From JBCBTJ01 sp039818665 (lineage in GTDB: Bacteria > Pseudomonadota > Alphaproteobacteria > Caulobacterales > Hyphomonadaceae), in assembly GCA_039818665.1 (NCBI GenBank), contig JBCBTJ010000011.1, positions 1 through 63,915 of the forward strand: 63,915 bases of DNA, read 5' to 3'. The translations under genes were made by a program, and so were the position numbers. The notes below the pieces were generated by a model. That model saw nothing but the letters and a program-made list of their open reading frames with translations, did not search any database and was not told the origin of the DNA. This document shows, in pieces, positions 41,922 through 49,385 of the stretch. Positions within the stretch are counted from its first letter, which is position 1; each line of letters opens with the position of its first letter.

Positions 41922-42614
41922 ATGGCCGACGCCCCGTTCCGCATCGCCTTTCTGATCTATCCGGGCATGACCCAGCTCGATTTCACCGGCCCGGCCGAAG
42001 TGCTCGGCCTGATGCCCGACGCTGAAATCGTGCTGGTTTGGAAGTCCCTCGACCCTGTCCGCGCCGATAACGGCATCGCTTTCGTGCCCCACGCGACGAT
42101 CGACGACGAGGCCCGCTACGACACGGTCTGCGTGCCCGGCGGCTTCGCGTGCACCGATCTGATGGTCGACGAGCCCGTCCTCGCCTGGCTCCGCCGCCAG
42201 TCTGAGACCGCCGAATACGTCACCAGCGTCTGCACCGGCTCTCTCGTGCTCGCCGCCGCCGGCCTGCTTGAAGGCTATGAAGCCGGCTGCCATTGGGGCT
42301 GGGCCGAGCATCTGGCGCAATTCGGCGCGACGCCCGTTCGCAAGCGCGTCGTCGAGGACCGCAACCGCATCACCGCCGGCGGCGTGACGGCCGGCATTGA
42401 TTTCGGCTTCCGCATCATCGAGCGCCGGCTCGGCCGCGACATGGCCGAAGCCTTCCAGCTGGGCATCGAATACGATCCGGAACCCCTCTCCGGCGGCGTG
42501 CCGGAAACCGCGCGGCCGGAGATCCTCGAATTGGTGAAAGCCAACATGGCGGCGCGCCACGCCGATCGTGTCGAGGCGATCGAGAAAGCGCGGGCGGCCT
42601 TCGCCAAGGCCTGA
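41922..42614 (+). CDS. DJ-1/PfpI family protein (isonitrile hydratase-like)
   Basis: A 230-residue DJ-1/PfpI fold protein with the nucleophile elbow TSVCTGSLVLAAAGLL and conserved FLIYPGMTQLDFTGPAEVL and ITAGGVTAGIDFGFRIIE. The sequence is closest in pattern to isonitrile hydratase InhA, which hydrates isonitriles to N-substituted formamides, but the family also includes other hydratases and chaperone-like proteins. It is transcribed away from the GlxA-type regulator. The tRNA-Leu follows it. Confidence 0.85.
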   Translation: MADAPFRIAFLIYPGMTQLDFTGPAEVLGLMPDAEIVLVWKSLDPVRADNGIAFVPHATIDDEARYDTVCVPGGFACTDLMVDEPVLAWLRRQSETAEYVTSVCTGSLVLAAAGLLEGYEAGCHWGWAEHLAQFGATPVRKRVVEDRNRITAGGVTAGIDFGFRIIERRLGRDMAEAFQLGIEYDPEPLSGGVPETARPEILELVKANMAARHADRVEAIEKARAAFAKA

Positions 42615-42639
42615 GGCCGCGCCGGCGGCCCCCGCCCCG

Positions 42640-42668
42640 TTGACGCAGGCCCCTCGGACCAGTACTTA
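42640..42668 (+). promoter_or_regulatory. Putative promoter of tRNA-Leu(CAG)
   Basis: TTGACG at 42640-42645 is followed after 17 bases by TACTTA at 42663-42668, about 20 bases before the tRNA. The -35 is strong. The second tRNA-Leu at 60376 has TTGACG at 60337-60342, 39 bases upstream. Confidence 0.5.
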
Positions 42669-42687
42669 GCGCGGCCTGCGATCCCGT

Positions 42688-42772
42688 GCCCAGATGGCGG
42701 AATTGGTAGACGCGCACGGTTCAGGTCCGTGTGCCGCAAGGCGTGGAGGTTCGAGTCCTCTTCTGGGCACCA
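42688..42772 (+). tRNA. tRNA-Leu (anticodon CAG)
   Basis: The acceptor arms GCCCAGA and TCTGGGC pair exactly and the ACCA tail is encoded. The anticodon loop TTCAGGT, closed by ACGG/CCGT, gives anticodon CAG. The long variable arm (GTGCCGCAAGGCGT region) and the T-loop TTCGAGTCC fit a leucine tRNA. Confidence 0.96.
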
Positions 42773-43167
42773 TCCGGTCATCCGATCAAGGCCAAGACGC
42801 TCCAAAATTTCCAACAAAAACATCATATTAATACTAGGCCTGCGCCATCTGGCGTCCGACGTCGTGTGATGGCGTTTGCTGGCGTCCGATCTATTTTCCG
42901 TCATTTTTCATGGCATTCGCAGCAGCACTCTCCGCCTGCACGAGATCCGCGCCGCTCATGCCGCTCATCGGCGTCCAGATCCGCCAACTGACGCCGGGCG
43001 GGGCGGCTCGGCCAGGTCGACGCCGCCCAGAAGCCACATCGGCGACTGACTTCTGCAACACCATCGCGCCCAAAGCAGACATAGACGCGGTTGGCGCCTC
43101 GCGCCCGCTTCGAGGTCTCCTCTCACATTGTATCCTCCCCCTCCCGGCCTCTACGTAAACTCGCCCC
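42773..43167. other. Gene-free interval downstream of tRNA-Leu(CAG)
   Basis: No supported gene occupies these 395 bases. The first 70 bases are AT-richer than the surroundings. The 11-base direct repeat CTGGCGTCCGA occurs at 42849-42859 and 42879-42889. A minus-strand frame at 42891-43082 could encode 63 residues but has no ribosome site. There is no integrase or copy of the tRNA end that I could find. Confidence 0.5.
42849..42889. repeat. 11-base direct repeat spaced by 30 bases
   Basis: CTGGCGTCCGA is present twice, starting at 42849 and 42879. A weaker relative, GGCGTCCAGA, follows near 42970. It lies in the gene-free region after tRNA-Leu and its role is unknown. Confidence 0.6.
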
Positions 43168-43806
43168 ATGACCGCCCCGCGCGATACGCATGACGCCGCC
43201 AAGCAGTTTGGCTCCGAGCTTTGGTCTCGGGTGCTGACGCGCGACAACGCGCATCTCGCGCCGGCGGGCCTCACCAAGGCGGCCGCGGGGCGCCTGCGCC
43301 GCGGGATCCGCGCGTTGGAAGCCTTTGTTCGACGGGTGTTGATCCTGCTCGCCTTGGAGCTGGAGCCGGGGCTCGTCCCGTCGACCAAGGAACCGTCCGG
43401 CCATCGCCGCGCCCGCCGCGCGGCGCGCCGTTTTCCCCGCCTCGCCATCTTCACTGGCGAGGGCGCCCCCTTGGATTCTTTCGGATTTTTGGGCGCCGCC
43501 GCGCCAAGCCCTTGGGGCCCCGGCCCAGTGCCGGCGCGCCCGCTTCTCGTCCGGATGATCCTCATCAAGGACTTGCTCGATCATCCCGAGGCCCGCGCCC
43601 GGCGCCTTGCGTTTCACATGGCGCGCAAGCGCCCCGGCGTTCAGCTTGCGCCGGACCTCAACAAGGGTTTGGTGCCCAGCCGCTACGGCACCGAGGTCTC
43701 AGCCCTCTACACCGCCTATGGCGCGGCGATCGTGCAGGCGAGCCGGGCGAGGCCTCCGCCGCTGCCGCCGGCTCTGCGGGCCCGGCCGCGCATTCGGGTG
43801 CTGTGA
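43168..43806 (+). CDS. Conserved-looking hypothetical protein, 212 residues
   Basis: I do not recognise this protein. It begins MTAPRDTHDAAKQFGSELWS and is Arg- and Pro-rich, with a hydrophobic patch RALEAFVRRVLILLALELEP and a motif-like stretch DSFGFLGAAAPSPWGPG. The C-terminus is basic and Pro-rich (ARPPPLPPALRARPRIRVL). There is no signal peptide and no clear membrane helix. It may be a lineage-specific protein found in close relatives. No ribosome site is obvious before the ATG. It stands alone between the tRNA-Leu interval and the cold-shock gene. Confidence 0.6.
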   Translation: MTAPRDTHDAAKQFGSELWSRVLTRDNAHLAPAGLTKAAAGRLRRGIRALEAFVRRVLILLALELEPGLVPSTKEPSGHRRARRAARRFPRLAIFTGEGAPLDSFGFLGAAAPSPWGPGPVPARPLLVRMILIKDLLDHPEARARRLAFHMARKRPGVQLAPDLNKGLVPSRYGTEVSALYTAYGAAIVQASRARPPPLPPALRARPRIRVL

Positions 43807-44019
43807 AAACCCAATCTATCCAACAAAATCTCGCTTGAAGCTCGGGCCTCGGGAGGCTGGCGCGCGCCGGCCTGACGCCAGCCCTTTGACCTTTCGCTTG
43901 CAAATCGCGGCGATCCACGCCATGCATCTAGCTCGAGTTTTGGACGGACCTCTCAAAGACTGTCGCCGAGCGCAGCGCGGCCGCCGCTATGAACTCCCCC
44001 CAAAAAATCGAGCATGAGC

Positions 44020-44036
44020 CCGGACGCAGTGTCCGG
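44020..44036 (+). other. Hairpin in the 5' region of the cold-shock gene
   Basis: CCGGAC (44020-44025) and GTCCGG (44031-44036) form a perfect six-base-pair stem with a five-base loop, 13 bases before the AAGGAG ribosome site. Cold-shock mRNAs often have structured leaders, so a role in temperature-dependent translation is possible but not shown. Confidence 0.45.
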
Positions 44037-44061
44037 ACTTTACAGTTCAAGGAGCACGGTC

Positions 44062-44271
44062 ATGACGTCCGGCACAGTCAAATTCTACAACGATCAAAAA
44101 GGCTTCGGCTTTATTGCGCCCGATGACGGCGGCAAGGACGTGTTTGTCCACGCCACCGCGCTTGAGCGCAGCGGCGTCGCAAACCTGCGCGAAGGCCAAA
44201 AAGTATCTTTCGACACGGCCGAAGACCAGCGCAGCGGCAAAACCGCGGTCAACACGCTGAGCGTGGAATAG
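44062..44271 (+). CDS. Cold-shock domain protein (CspA-like)
   Basis: A 69-residue single cold-shock domain. The RNP1 motif is KGFGFIAPDDGG and RNP2 is VFVHATAL, so it should bind single-stranded RNA or DNA. The start MTSGTVKFYNDQKGFGFI is canonical, with AAGGAG about seven bases upstream. It is probably an RNA chaperone; whether it is cold-induced is unknown. The Cys-repeat gene begins 4 bases after its stop, suggesting a shared transcript. Confidence 0.95.
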   Translation: MTSGTVKFYNDQKGFGFIAPDDGGKDVFVHATALERSGVANLREGQKVSFDTAEDQRSGKTAVNTLSVE

Positions 44272-44275
44272 CGAC

Positions 44276-44866
44276 GTGTCAGCGCGCCCTGCAAGGACCG
44301 GGCGAGTCCGCGATGCGGTTTGCGGGGCGATATTGTCAGCGTTGTGTTTGGGCGCCGCTTCGGCGGCGGCCCAAGCGGAGGCCGCCCCCGCGCCTGCCAA
44401 CGCGACAGCTAACGCTTACGGCAATGGCTGGTCCTGCGATTCGGGCTTCCGACGGGTCGGCGACGCTTGCCAGCGGATCAACGTGCCCGAGAACGCCTAT
44501 TTGAGCGACCGGTCCTACGGCCGCGGCTGGGAGTGCGCGCATGGTTTCCGCAGGAGCGCAGACGCTTGCGAGGCGGTCCCGGTGCCCGAAAACGGCTATC
44601 TCGACAGTTCCGGATCGGCTTGGGCCTGCGATCGCGGCTATGTCGCACACGGGCGCGATTGCGCGATGATCGACGTTCCGGAGAACGGCTTCCTAACGGA
44701 TACGGGGCGCGGGCGCGGCTGGGCGTGCGAACGCGGCTATCGCGCGGTCGGCTCAGCCTGCCAAGCGATCAAACTGCCTCCCAACGCCCATCTCAATCAT
44801 TTCGGCCATGGCTGGGAGTGCAACCGACCTTACCGAAAAGTCGGCGCAAGCTGCGTTACGCGTTGA
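44276..44866 (+). CDS. Secreted protein with five WxC-x10-C repeats
   Basis: The protein has an N-terminal signal-like segment (AILSALCLGAASAAAQAEA, cleavage expected near residue 32). Five repeats of about 32 residues follow, each with a W-x-C-x10-C core at Trp 52, 85, 116, 149 and 180. Linkers read VPENAYL, VPENGYL, VPENGFL or LPPNAHL. The ten cysteines suggest one disulfide per repeat in the periplasm or outside. I do not recognise a named domain, though similar short repeats occur in other proteobacterial secreted proteins. The start is GTG at 44276, 4 bases after the cold-shock gene. Confidence 0.75.
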   Translation: MSARPARTGRVRDAVCGAILSALCLGAASAAAQAEAAPAPANATANAYGNGWSCDSGFRRVGDACQRINVPENAYLSDRSYGRGWECAHGFRRSADACEAVPVPENGYLDSSGSAWACDRGYVAHGRDCAMIDVPENGFLTDTGRGRGWACERGYRAVGSACQAIKLPPNAHLNHFGHGWECNRPYRKVGASCVTR

Positions 44867-45133
44867 ACGTCGCGCGGCGCTTCGCCGCGACGAAGCCCCA
44901 TCCCCGCCAGGAGGCGCTCGGATGAACCACGCCGGCGCCGGCGGTCAGATCGTCCCCGCGAAGTGAAATCGACGACCGGCTCATCGGCGCCGCGGCAATT
45001 GCAAAGCCGCGCGGCGCTGTCCGGCGGAAGCGAGACATAGAATCAGGCTGGGTTCAGCCCGGCCCTTTCCGAACAAAGACCGGCGCGGGATTTCCGGATC
45101 GTGCGCGGATCCAGCACCCTTCGCCCGACGATC

Positions 45134-45808
45134 CTAAACCTCCGCCCACATGCGCAATAGGTTCGAAGCGGTCTTCTCCAAGAGCAGCCGCGCCTCCGGA
45201 TCGCTTTCCTCGCTGAGCCGCGCCTGCAGGGTCGCGAGATCGAACAGCACCGCGCGCTGGTCGGCCCGGCGCACCAAGCTCTCCACCCAACCGACGCAGG
45301 CGAGCCGCTCGCCGGCCGTCACCTCGGCCACGCGGTGAATGTCGCCGGAGGGGTAGAGCGCCAGGTCGCCGGCGGCCGGTTTGATCTCGCGCTCGCCGTC
45401 CGCGCCCATCAAAACGAGCTCGCCGCCCTCATAGGTTTCCGGGTCGGAGAGGAACAAGGTGAAGGAGAGGTCCGAGCGCATGCGACCGCCGCCCGGGCTC
45501 ATCAGCGCATTGTCCGTATGCGCCCCATAACCGCCGCCCTCGCCGGTCCGGCTCAGCAGGACCCGCGAGATCCGCTTCGGCCGCGCGGCGGCTTGGAACA
45601 CCGAGTGGGCCTCGATGGCGGCGAGGAGATCGGCATGGAGCTTCTTGCCCGCCCGGCTCTCCAAATCGGCTTGCGCGTTCCGCTTCACCGCGCGCGCCTG
45701 CCGGCCGGCGGTCCGGGTCCCCGGCGCCCAGGCGAGCTCGGCCGCTCGCGAACGGATGTCGGTGAGTTGCTGGGCGCTCAGCACCTCGGCGAGGATCAGC
45801 GCGCTCAC
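45134..45808 (-). CDS. piuC: PKHD-type hydroxylase (2OG-Fe(II) oxygenase, PiuC/YbiX-like)
   Basis: A 224-residue 2-oxoglutarate/Fe(II)-dependent oxygenase. The metal ligands appear as the HTD triad in YGAHTDNALM and the His in SGDIHRVAEV; the Arg that binds 2-oxoglutarate is in ERLACVGWVESLVR. PiuC-type proteins are often near iron-uptake genes, and a heme-type receptor lies at 61 kb, although far away. The GTG at 45808 overlaps the stop of the TlpA-like gene. Its substrate is unknown. Confidence 0.9.
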   Translation of the reverse strand: MSALILAEVLSAQQLTDIRSRAAELAWAPGTRTAGRQARAVKRNAQADLESRAGKKLHADLLAAIEAHSVFQAAARPKRISRVLLSRTGEGGGYGAHTDNALMSPGGGRMRSDLSFTLFLSDPETYEGGELVLMGADGEREIKPAAGDLALYPSGDIHRVAEVTAGERLACVGWVESLVRRADQRAVLFDLATLQARLSEESDPEARLLLEKTASNLLRMWAEV

Positions 45809-46401
45809 CGCGCGCCCGCCAGAGCCGCGTCGATAAAGGCGACCGCCTCGTAGGAGGACCAATCCGCCTCGCCAGAGAGCCGCGCCACTTCCCGGCCGTC
45901 CGCATCGAACAAGACCGTGGTCGGAAAGCCTCGCGCGCCGAGCCCGTAGGAAATGGCGAAGTCTGGCGCGTGATAAAAGTCGAGCACGCCGCCCGTCCAT
46001 TCGGCGAGCTGGCCGCGGGCGAAGTCGGCCTGATCGGCGTCGTCCACGCTGATCGCGACGACCTGAAAAGCCTCGCCGCCCCGCGCGCTCTGCAACGCCG
46101 CCAGGGAGGGCATTTCCCGCTCGCACGGCGCGCACCAGGTGGCCCAGAGATTGACGAGCGTCGCCCGCCCGGCGAAGGCCGCCAGCGTCGTCTCGGCGCC
46201 TGCGGGATCGGCGAACGTCTCGCCCGGAACCGCGTCGCCGGCATAGGCGAAGTCAAGGCCCGCCATGGATCCGGTCGCCAGGCGCTCCAGCCGGCTCGCC
46301 CGCTCGCCGCCGCCGGCCGCGCTGGCGAAGACGTAGACAATCGCCAGCCCAAGCCCCAATACCATCGTCGGAATCGCAATGCGCCGCGCCTTTGCGAACA
46401 T
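45805..46401 (-). CDS. TlpA-family thiol-disulfide reductase
   Basis: A membrane-anchored thioredoxin-fold protein of 198 residues. The N-terminal helix RIAIPTMVLGLGLAIVYVFA anchors it and the active site is NLWATWCAPCEREMPSL. The cis-Pro region is GARGFPTTVLFDADGRE. TlpA-type proteins reduce disulfides, often for cytochrome c or oxidase maturation. GGAG lies before the ATG at 46401. It is coupled to piuC downstream and divergent from argH across only 24 bases. Confidence 0.9.
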   Translation of the reverse strand: MFAKARRIAIPTMVLGLGLAIVYVFASAAGGGERASRLERLATGSMAGLDFAYAGDAVPGETFADPAGAETTLAAFAGRATLVNLWATWCAPCEREMPSLAALQSARGGEAFQVVAISVDDADQADFARGQLAEWTGGVLDFYHAPDFAISYGLGARGFPTTVLFDADGREVARLSGEADWSSYEAVAFIDAALAGAR

Positions 46402-46425
46402 GTCACTCTCCTGATCGAGGCCGAT

Positions 46426-47829
46426 ATGGCGGACAAAGACACCGAAGGCCAACAGATGTGGGGCGGTCGTTTCGCCGCAAGGCCCGCCGACATCATGGAG
46501 GCGATCAACGCCTCCATCGATGTCGACCAGCGGATGGCCCGCGAAGACCTAGCCGGCTCGAAAGCCCACGCCGAGATGCTTGCGGCGACGGGGATTATCA
46601 GCGCCGAAGACAATACCGCGATTCAGTCCGGGCTGGACCAGGTCCTCGCCGAGATCGAGGCGGGCACCTTCCCCTTCGACCGGGCGCTCGAGGACATTCA
46701 TATGAATGTGGAGGCGCGCCTCAAAGCGCTCATCGGCGAGCCGGCCGGCCGGCTCCACACCGCGCGATCGCGCAACGACCAAGTCGTCACCGACTTCCGG
46801 CTCTGGACCCGCGGCGCCTTGGCCGAAGCCGGCGCGCGGCTCGGCGAACTCCAAGCCACGCTCGTCCGCCGCGCCGAAGAACACGCCGAAACCGTGATGC
46901 CCGGCTTTACACACTTACAGACCGCCCAACCCGTCACCCTCGGCCATCACCTTCTCGCCTATGTCGAAATGGCCGCGCGCGATCGAGGTCGGTTCGACAG
47001 CGCGTCGAACCGGCTGAACGAATGTCCGCTCGGCGCCGCGGCCCTCGCCGGAACAGGCTTCCCCATCGACCGGGACCGGACCGCCGCAGCGCTCGGCTTC
47101 AACCGGCCCATGGCCAATTCCTTGGATGCGGTCGCCTCCCGCGATTTCGCACTCGAAGCGCTCGCCGCCCTGTCGATCGCCGCCGCGCATCTTTCGCGGC
47201 TCGCCGAAGAGATCGTGCTTTGGACCTCGGCGCAGTTCGGCTTCGCCCGCCTCTCCGACGCCTGGTCCACCGGCTCGTCGATCATGCCGCAAAAGCGCAA
47301 TCCCGACGCGGCCGAGTTGGTACGCGCCAAAGCCGCGCTCATCGCCTCGCGCTTCGCCGCGCTTCAGGGCGCGGTGAAAGCCCTGCCGCTCGCCTACGCC
47401 AAAGACCTGCAAGACGATAAGGCGTTGACCTTCGAAGCCTTCGACACGTTCGACCTCTGCGCCCGGGCGATGACCGGCATGTTCGAGACGATGACCTTCT
47501 TTCCGGACGCGATGGCGAAAGCGGCCGGCGCAGGCTACTCCACCGCCACCGATCTCGCCGACTGGTTGGTCCGAGAGCTGCGCCTGCCCTTCCGCGACGC
47601 GCACCATGTCACGGGCGCGCTTGTGAAAATGGCCGAAGAGCGCGGCGTCGAACTGGCGGAGCTCCCGCTCGCCGACATTCAAAGCGTCGAGCCTCGCGCA
47701 ACCGAAGGACTATACGAAGTTTTAACCGTCGAGCGCTCGGTCCGAAGCAGGTCGAGCTATGGCGGAACGGCCCCGGAACGGGTACGAGATCAGGTCGCGC
47801 GCTGGCGCGCCGAGCTTGGGCTCGATTGA
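46426..47829 (+). CDS. argH: Argininosuccinate lyase
   Basis: ArgH splits argininosuccinate to arginine and fumarate. The family signature GSSIMPQKRNPDAAEL is present, along with TARSRNDQVVTDFRLW and QTAQPVTLGHHLLAYVEM. Length is 467. The ATG at 46426 gives the canonical start (MWGGRFAARPADIMEAINAS follows); a longer frame overlaps the divergent TlpA-like gene. The order tlpA, argH, lptM, lysA is common in alphaproteobacteria. Confidence 0.97.
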   Translation: MADKDTEGQQMWGGRFAARPADIMEAINASIDVDQRMAREDLAGSKAHAEMLAATGIISAEDNTAIQSGLDQVLAEIEAGTFPFDRALEDIHMNVEARLKALIGEPAGRLHTARSRNDQVVTDFRLWTRGALAEAGARLGELQATLVRRAEEHAETVMPGFTHLQTAQPVTLGHHLLAYVEMAARDRGRFDSASNRLNECPLGAAALAGTGFPIDRDRTAAALGFNRPMANSLDAVASRDFALEALAALSIAAAHLSRLAEEIVLWTSAQFGFARLSDAWSTGSSIMPQKRNPDAAELVRAKAALIASRFAALQGAVKALPLAYAKDLQDDKALTFEAFDTFDLCARAMTGMFETMTFFPDAMAKAAGAGYSTATDLADWLVRELRLPFRDAHHVTGALVKMAEERGVELAELPLADIQSVEPRATEGLYEVLTVERSVRSRSSYGGTAPERVRDQVARWRAELGLD

Positions 47830-47843
47830 ACGGAGCGATGCCG

Positions 47844-48113
47844 ATGAGCATTAAGCTGAAACTTTGCGCGATCATCGTGGCGGGCGCCGCGCTGGCGGGC
47901 TGCGGCGTTCGCGGACCGCTGGAGCGCCCGGATCCCCTGTTCGGCGAGCGCCCGGCAGACGCGCCCACAGCGCGGCTCCCGTCCCAAGAGGAGATCGACA
48001 CGCTGTCCGAAACCCCGCGTCGGAACACGATCGGCGGCGAAATCCCGGAAACCGCGCCTGTCGATCCGGTGGACGAAGCGCCGCTGGAAGAACCCGCCCA
48101 AGGCGCCGGCTAA
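47844..48113 (+). CDS. lptM: LptM-like small lipoprotein (LPS assembly)
   Basis: An 89-residue lipoprotein: signal MSIKLKLCAIIVAGAALAGC, then CGVRGPLERPDPLF, which matches the LptM/YifL pattern next to lysA. In enterobacteria LptM assists LptD maturation; the rest of the sequence here is acidic and Pro-rich. I chose the ATG at 47844 because GGAG lies eight bases before it. It is between argH and lysA in the same direction. Confidence 0.85.
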   Translation: MSIKLKLCAIIVAGAALAGCGVRGPLERPDPLFGERPADAPTARLPSQEEIDTLSETPRRNTIGGEIPETAPVDPVDEAPLEEPAQGAG

Positions 48114-48119
48114 ACGCGC

Positions 48120-49385
48120 GTGCATCACTTTCACTACAAGCACAGCCGGCTTCATTGCGAAGACGTCGATCTCGGCGAAGTGGCCGACGCCGTCGGCACG
48201 CCAGCCTATGTATATTCCACCGCGACTCTCACCCGCCATGTGCGTGTAATCGGCGAAGCCTTCACCGACGTGCCCTGCCTGATCGCGTTTTCGGTCAAGG
48301 CCAATGGCAATCTTGGCGTTCTGAAAACGCTCGGCGCGCTTGGTTGCGGCGCCGACGTGGTGAGCGGCGGCGAGCTTCAGCGCGCTATGGCCGCGGGCAT
48401 CCCGGCCTCAAAGATTGTTTTCTCAGGCGTCGGAAAGACCAAAATGGAGATGGCGCTCGCGCTGAACGCCGGCATTCATCAGTTCAATGTCGAGTCCGAA
48501 GCCGAGCTGGAGGCGCTTTCAGACGTCGCCGCAGCGGCGGGCGCGACCGCGCCGATCGCCCTTCGGGTCAACCCCGACGTGGCGGCCGGCGGCCACCCAA
48601 ACATCTCCACCGGCAAGGCGGGCGACAAATTCGGCGTGCCGTGGTCGGAAGCCGAACGCCTGTACAGGCGCGCCGCAGAACTGCCCGGCCTCGAAGCCGT
48701 GGGCGTCGACGTCCATATCGGCTCGCAAATCGGCGAGCTCGGGCCGATGGAAGCCGCCTTCGAGCGCACCGTCGGCCTTGCGCGGCGTTTGATCGACCAA
48801 GGCCACGACATCCGGCGGCTCGATCTCGGCGGCGGTCTCGGCATTCCCTACGCCGAAACCGATGCGCCCGCCACGCCTGCGGCCTATGCGGCGATGGTGC
48901 GGCGCGTGGTCGGCGATTTGCCGGTCGAAGTGATTTTGGAGCCCGGCCGCGTCATCGCGGGCAACGCCGGGGTGCTCCTCACCGAGGCGCTCTTTACGAA
49001 AGACGCGCCGGATCGATCCTTTCTGATCGTCGACGCCGGCATGAACGATCTCATGCGACCCGCGCTCTACAGCGCCCATCACGACATCTTGCCGCTCAGC
49101 GAAGCGGCCGCCGGCGCCGCCACGCAGACTTACGACATTGTGGGGCCCATCTGCGAGTCGACGGACAAATTCGCGGCCGCCCGCGACCTGCCGTCGATCG
49201 CACCGGGCGAACGGCTCGCCTTTCTCTCGGCCGGCGCTTACGGCGCGGTGCTGTCTTCCCAGTACAACGCGCGGCCTTTGGCGCCTGAAGTTCTTGTCAA
49301 CGGCGCAAGCTATGCGATCGTCAGAAAAAGGCCCACATTCGACGAGATGGTCGCGTTGGAAGAGATCCCTGATTGGCTGACCTGA
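48120..49385 (+). CDS. lysA: Diaminopimelate decarboxylase
   Basis: LysA makes lysine from meso-diaminopimelate with PLP. The PLP lysine lies in CLIAFSVKANGNLGVLKTL, and the active-site regions LDLGGGLGIPY, EPGRVIAGNAGVLLTEAL and GPICESTDKFA are present. Length 421 is normal. The start is GTG at 48120. It overlaps the TIGR02302 gene by 13 bases. Confidence 0.97.
   Translation: MHHFHYKHSRLHCEDVDLGEVADAVGTPAYVYSTATLTRHVRVIGEAFTDVPCLIAFSVKANGNLGVLKTLGALGCGADVVSGGELQRAMAAGIPASKIVFSGVGKTKMEMALALNAGIHQFNVESEAELEALSDVAAAAGATAPIALRVNPDVAAGGHPNISTGKAGDKFGVPWSEAERLYRRAAELPGLEAVGVDVHIGSQIGELGPMEAAFERTVGLARRLIDQGHDIRRLDLGGGLGIPYAETDAPATPAAYAAMVRRVVGDLPVEVILEPGRVIAGNAGVLLTEALFTKDAPDRSFLIVDAGMNDLMRPALYSAHHDILPLSEAAAGAATQTYDIVGPICESTDKFAAARDLPSIAPGERLAFLSAGAYGAVLSSQYNARPLAPEVLVNGASYAIVRKRPTFDEMVALEEIPDWLT

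Noticed and set aside
42891..43082. A possible 63-residue minus-strand protein (start MSALGAMVLQKSVAD)
   Set aside because: No ribosome site, no recognisable domain, and it is one segment of a longer shadow frame; kept only as a remote possibility.
44856..45038. A 60-codon minus-strand frame after the Cys-repeat gene
   Set aside because: It overlaps the 3' end of the Cys-repeat gene, lacks a ribosome site and is Arg/Ala-rich as chance frames are here.
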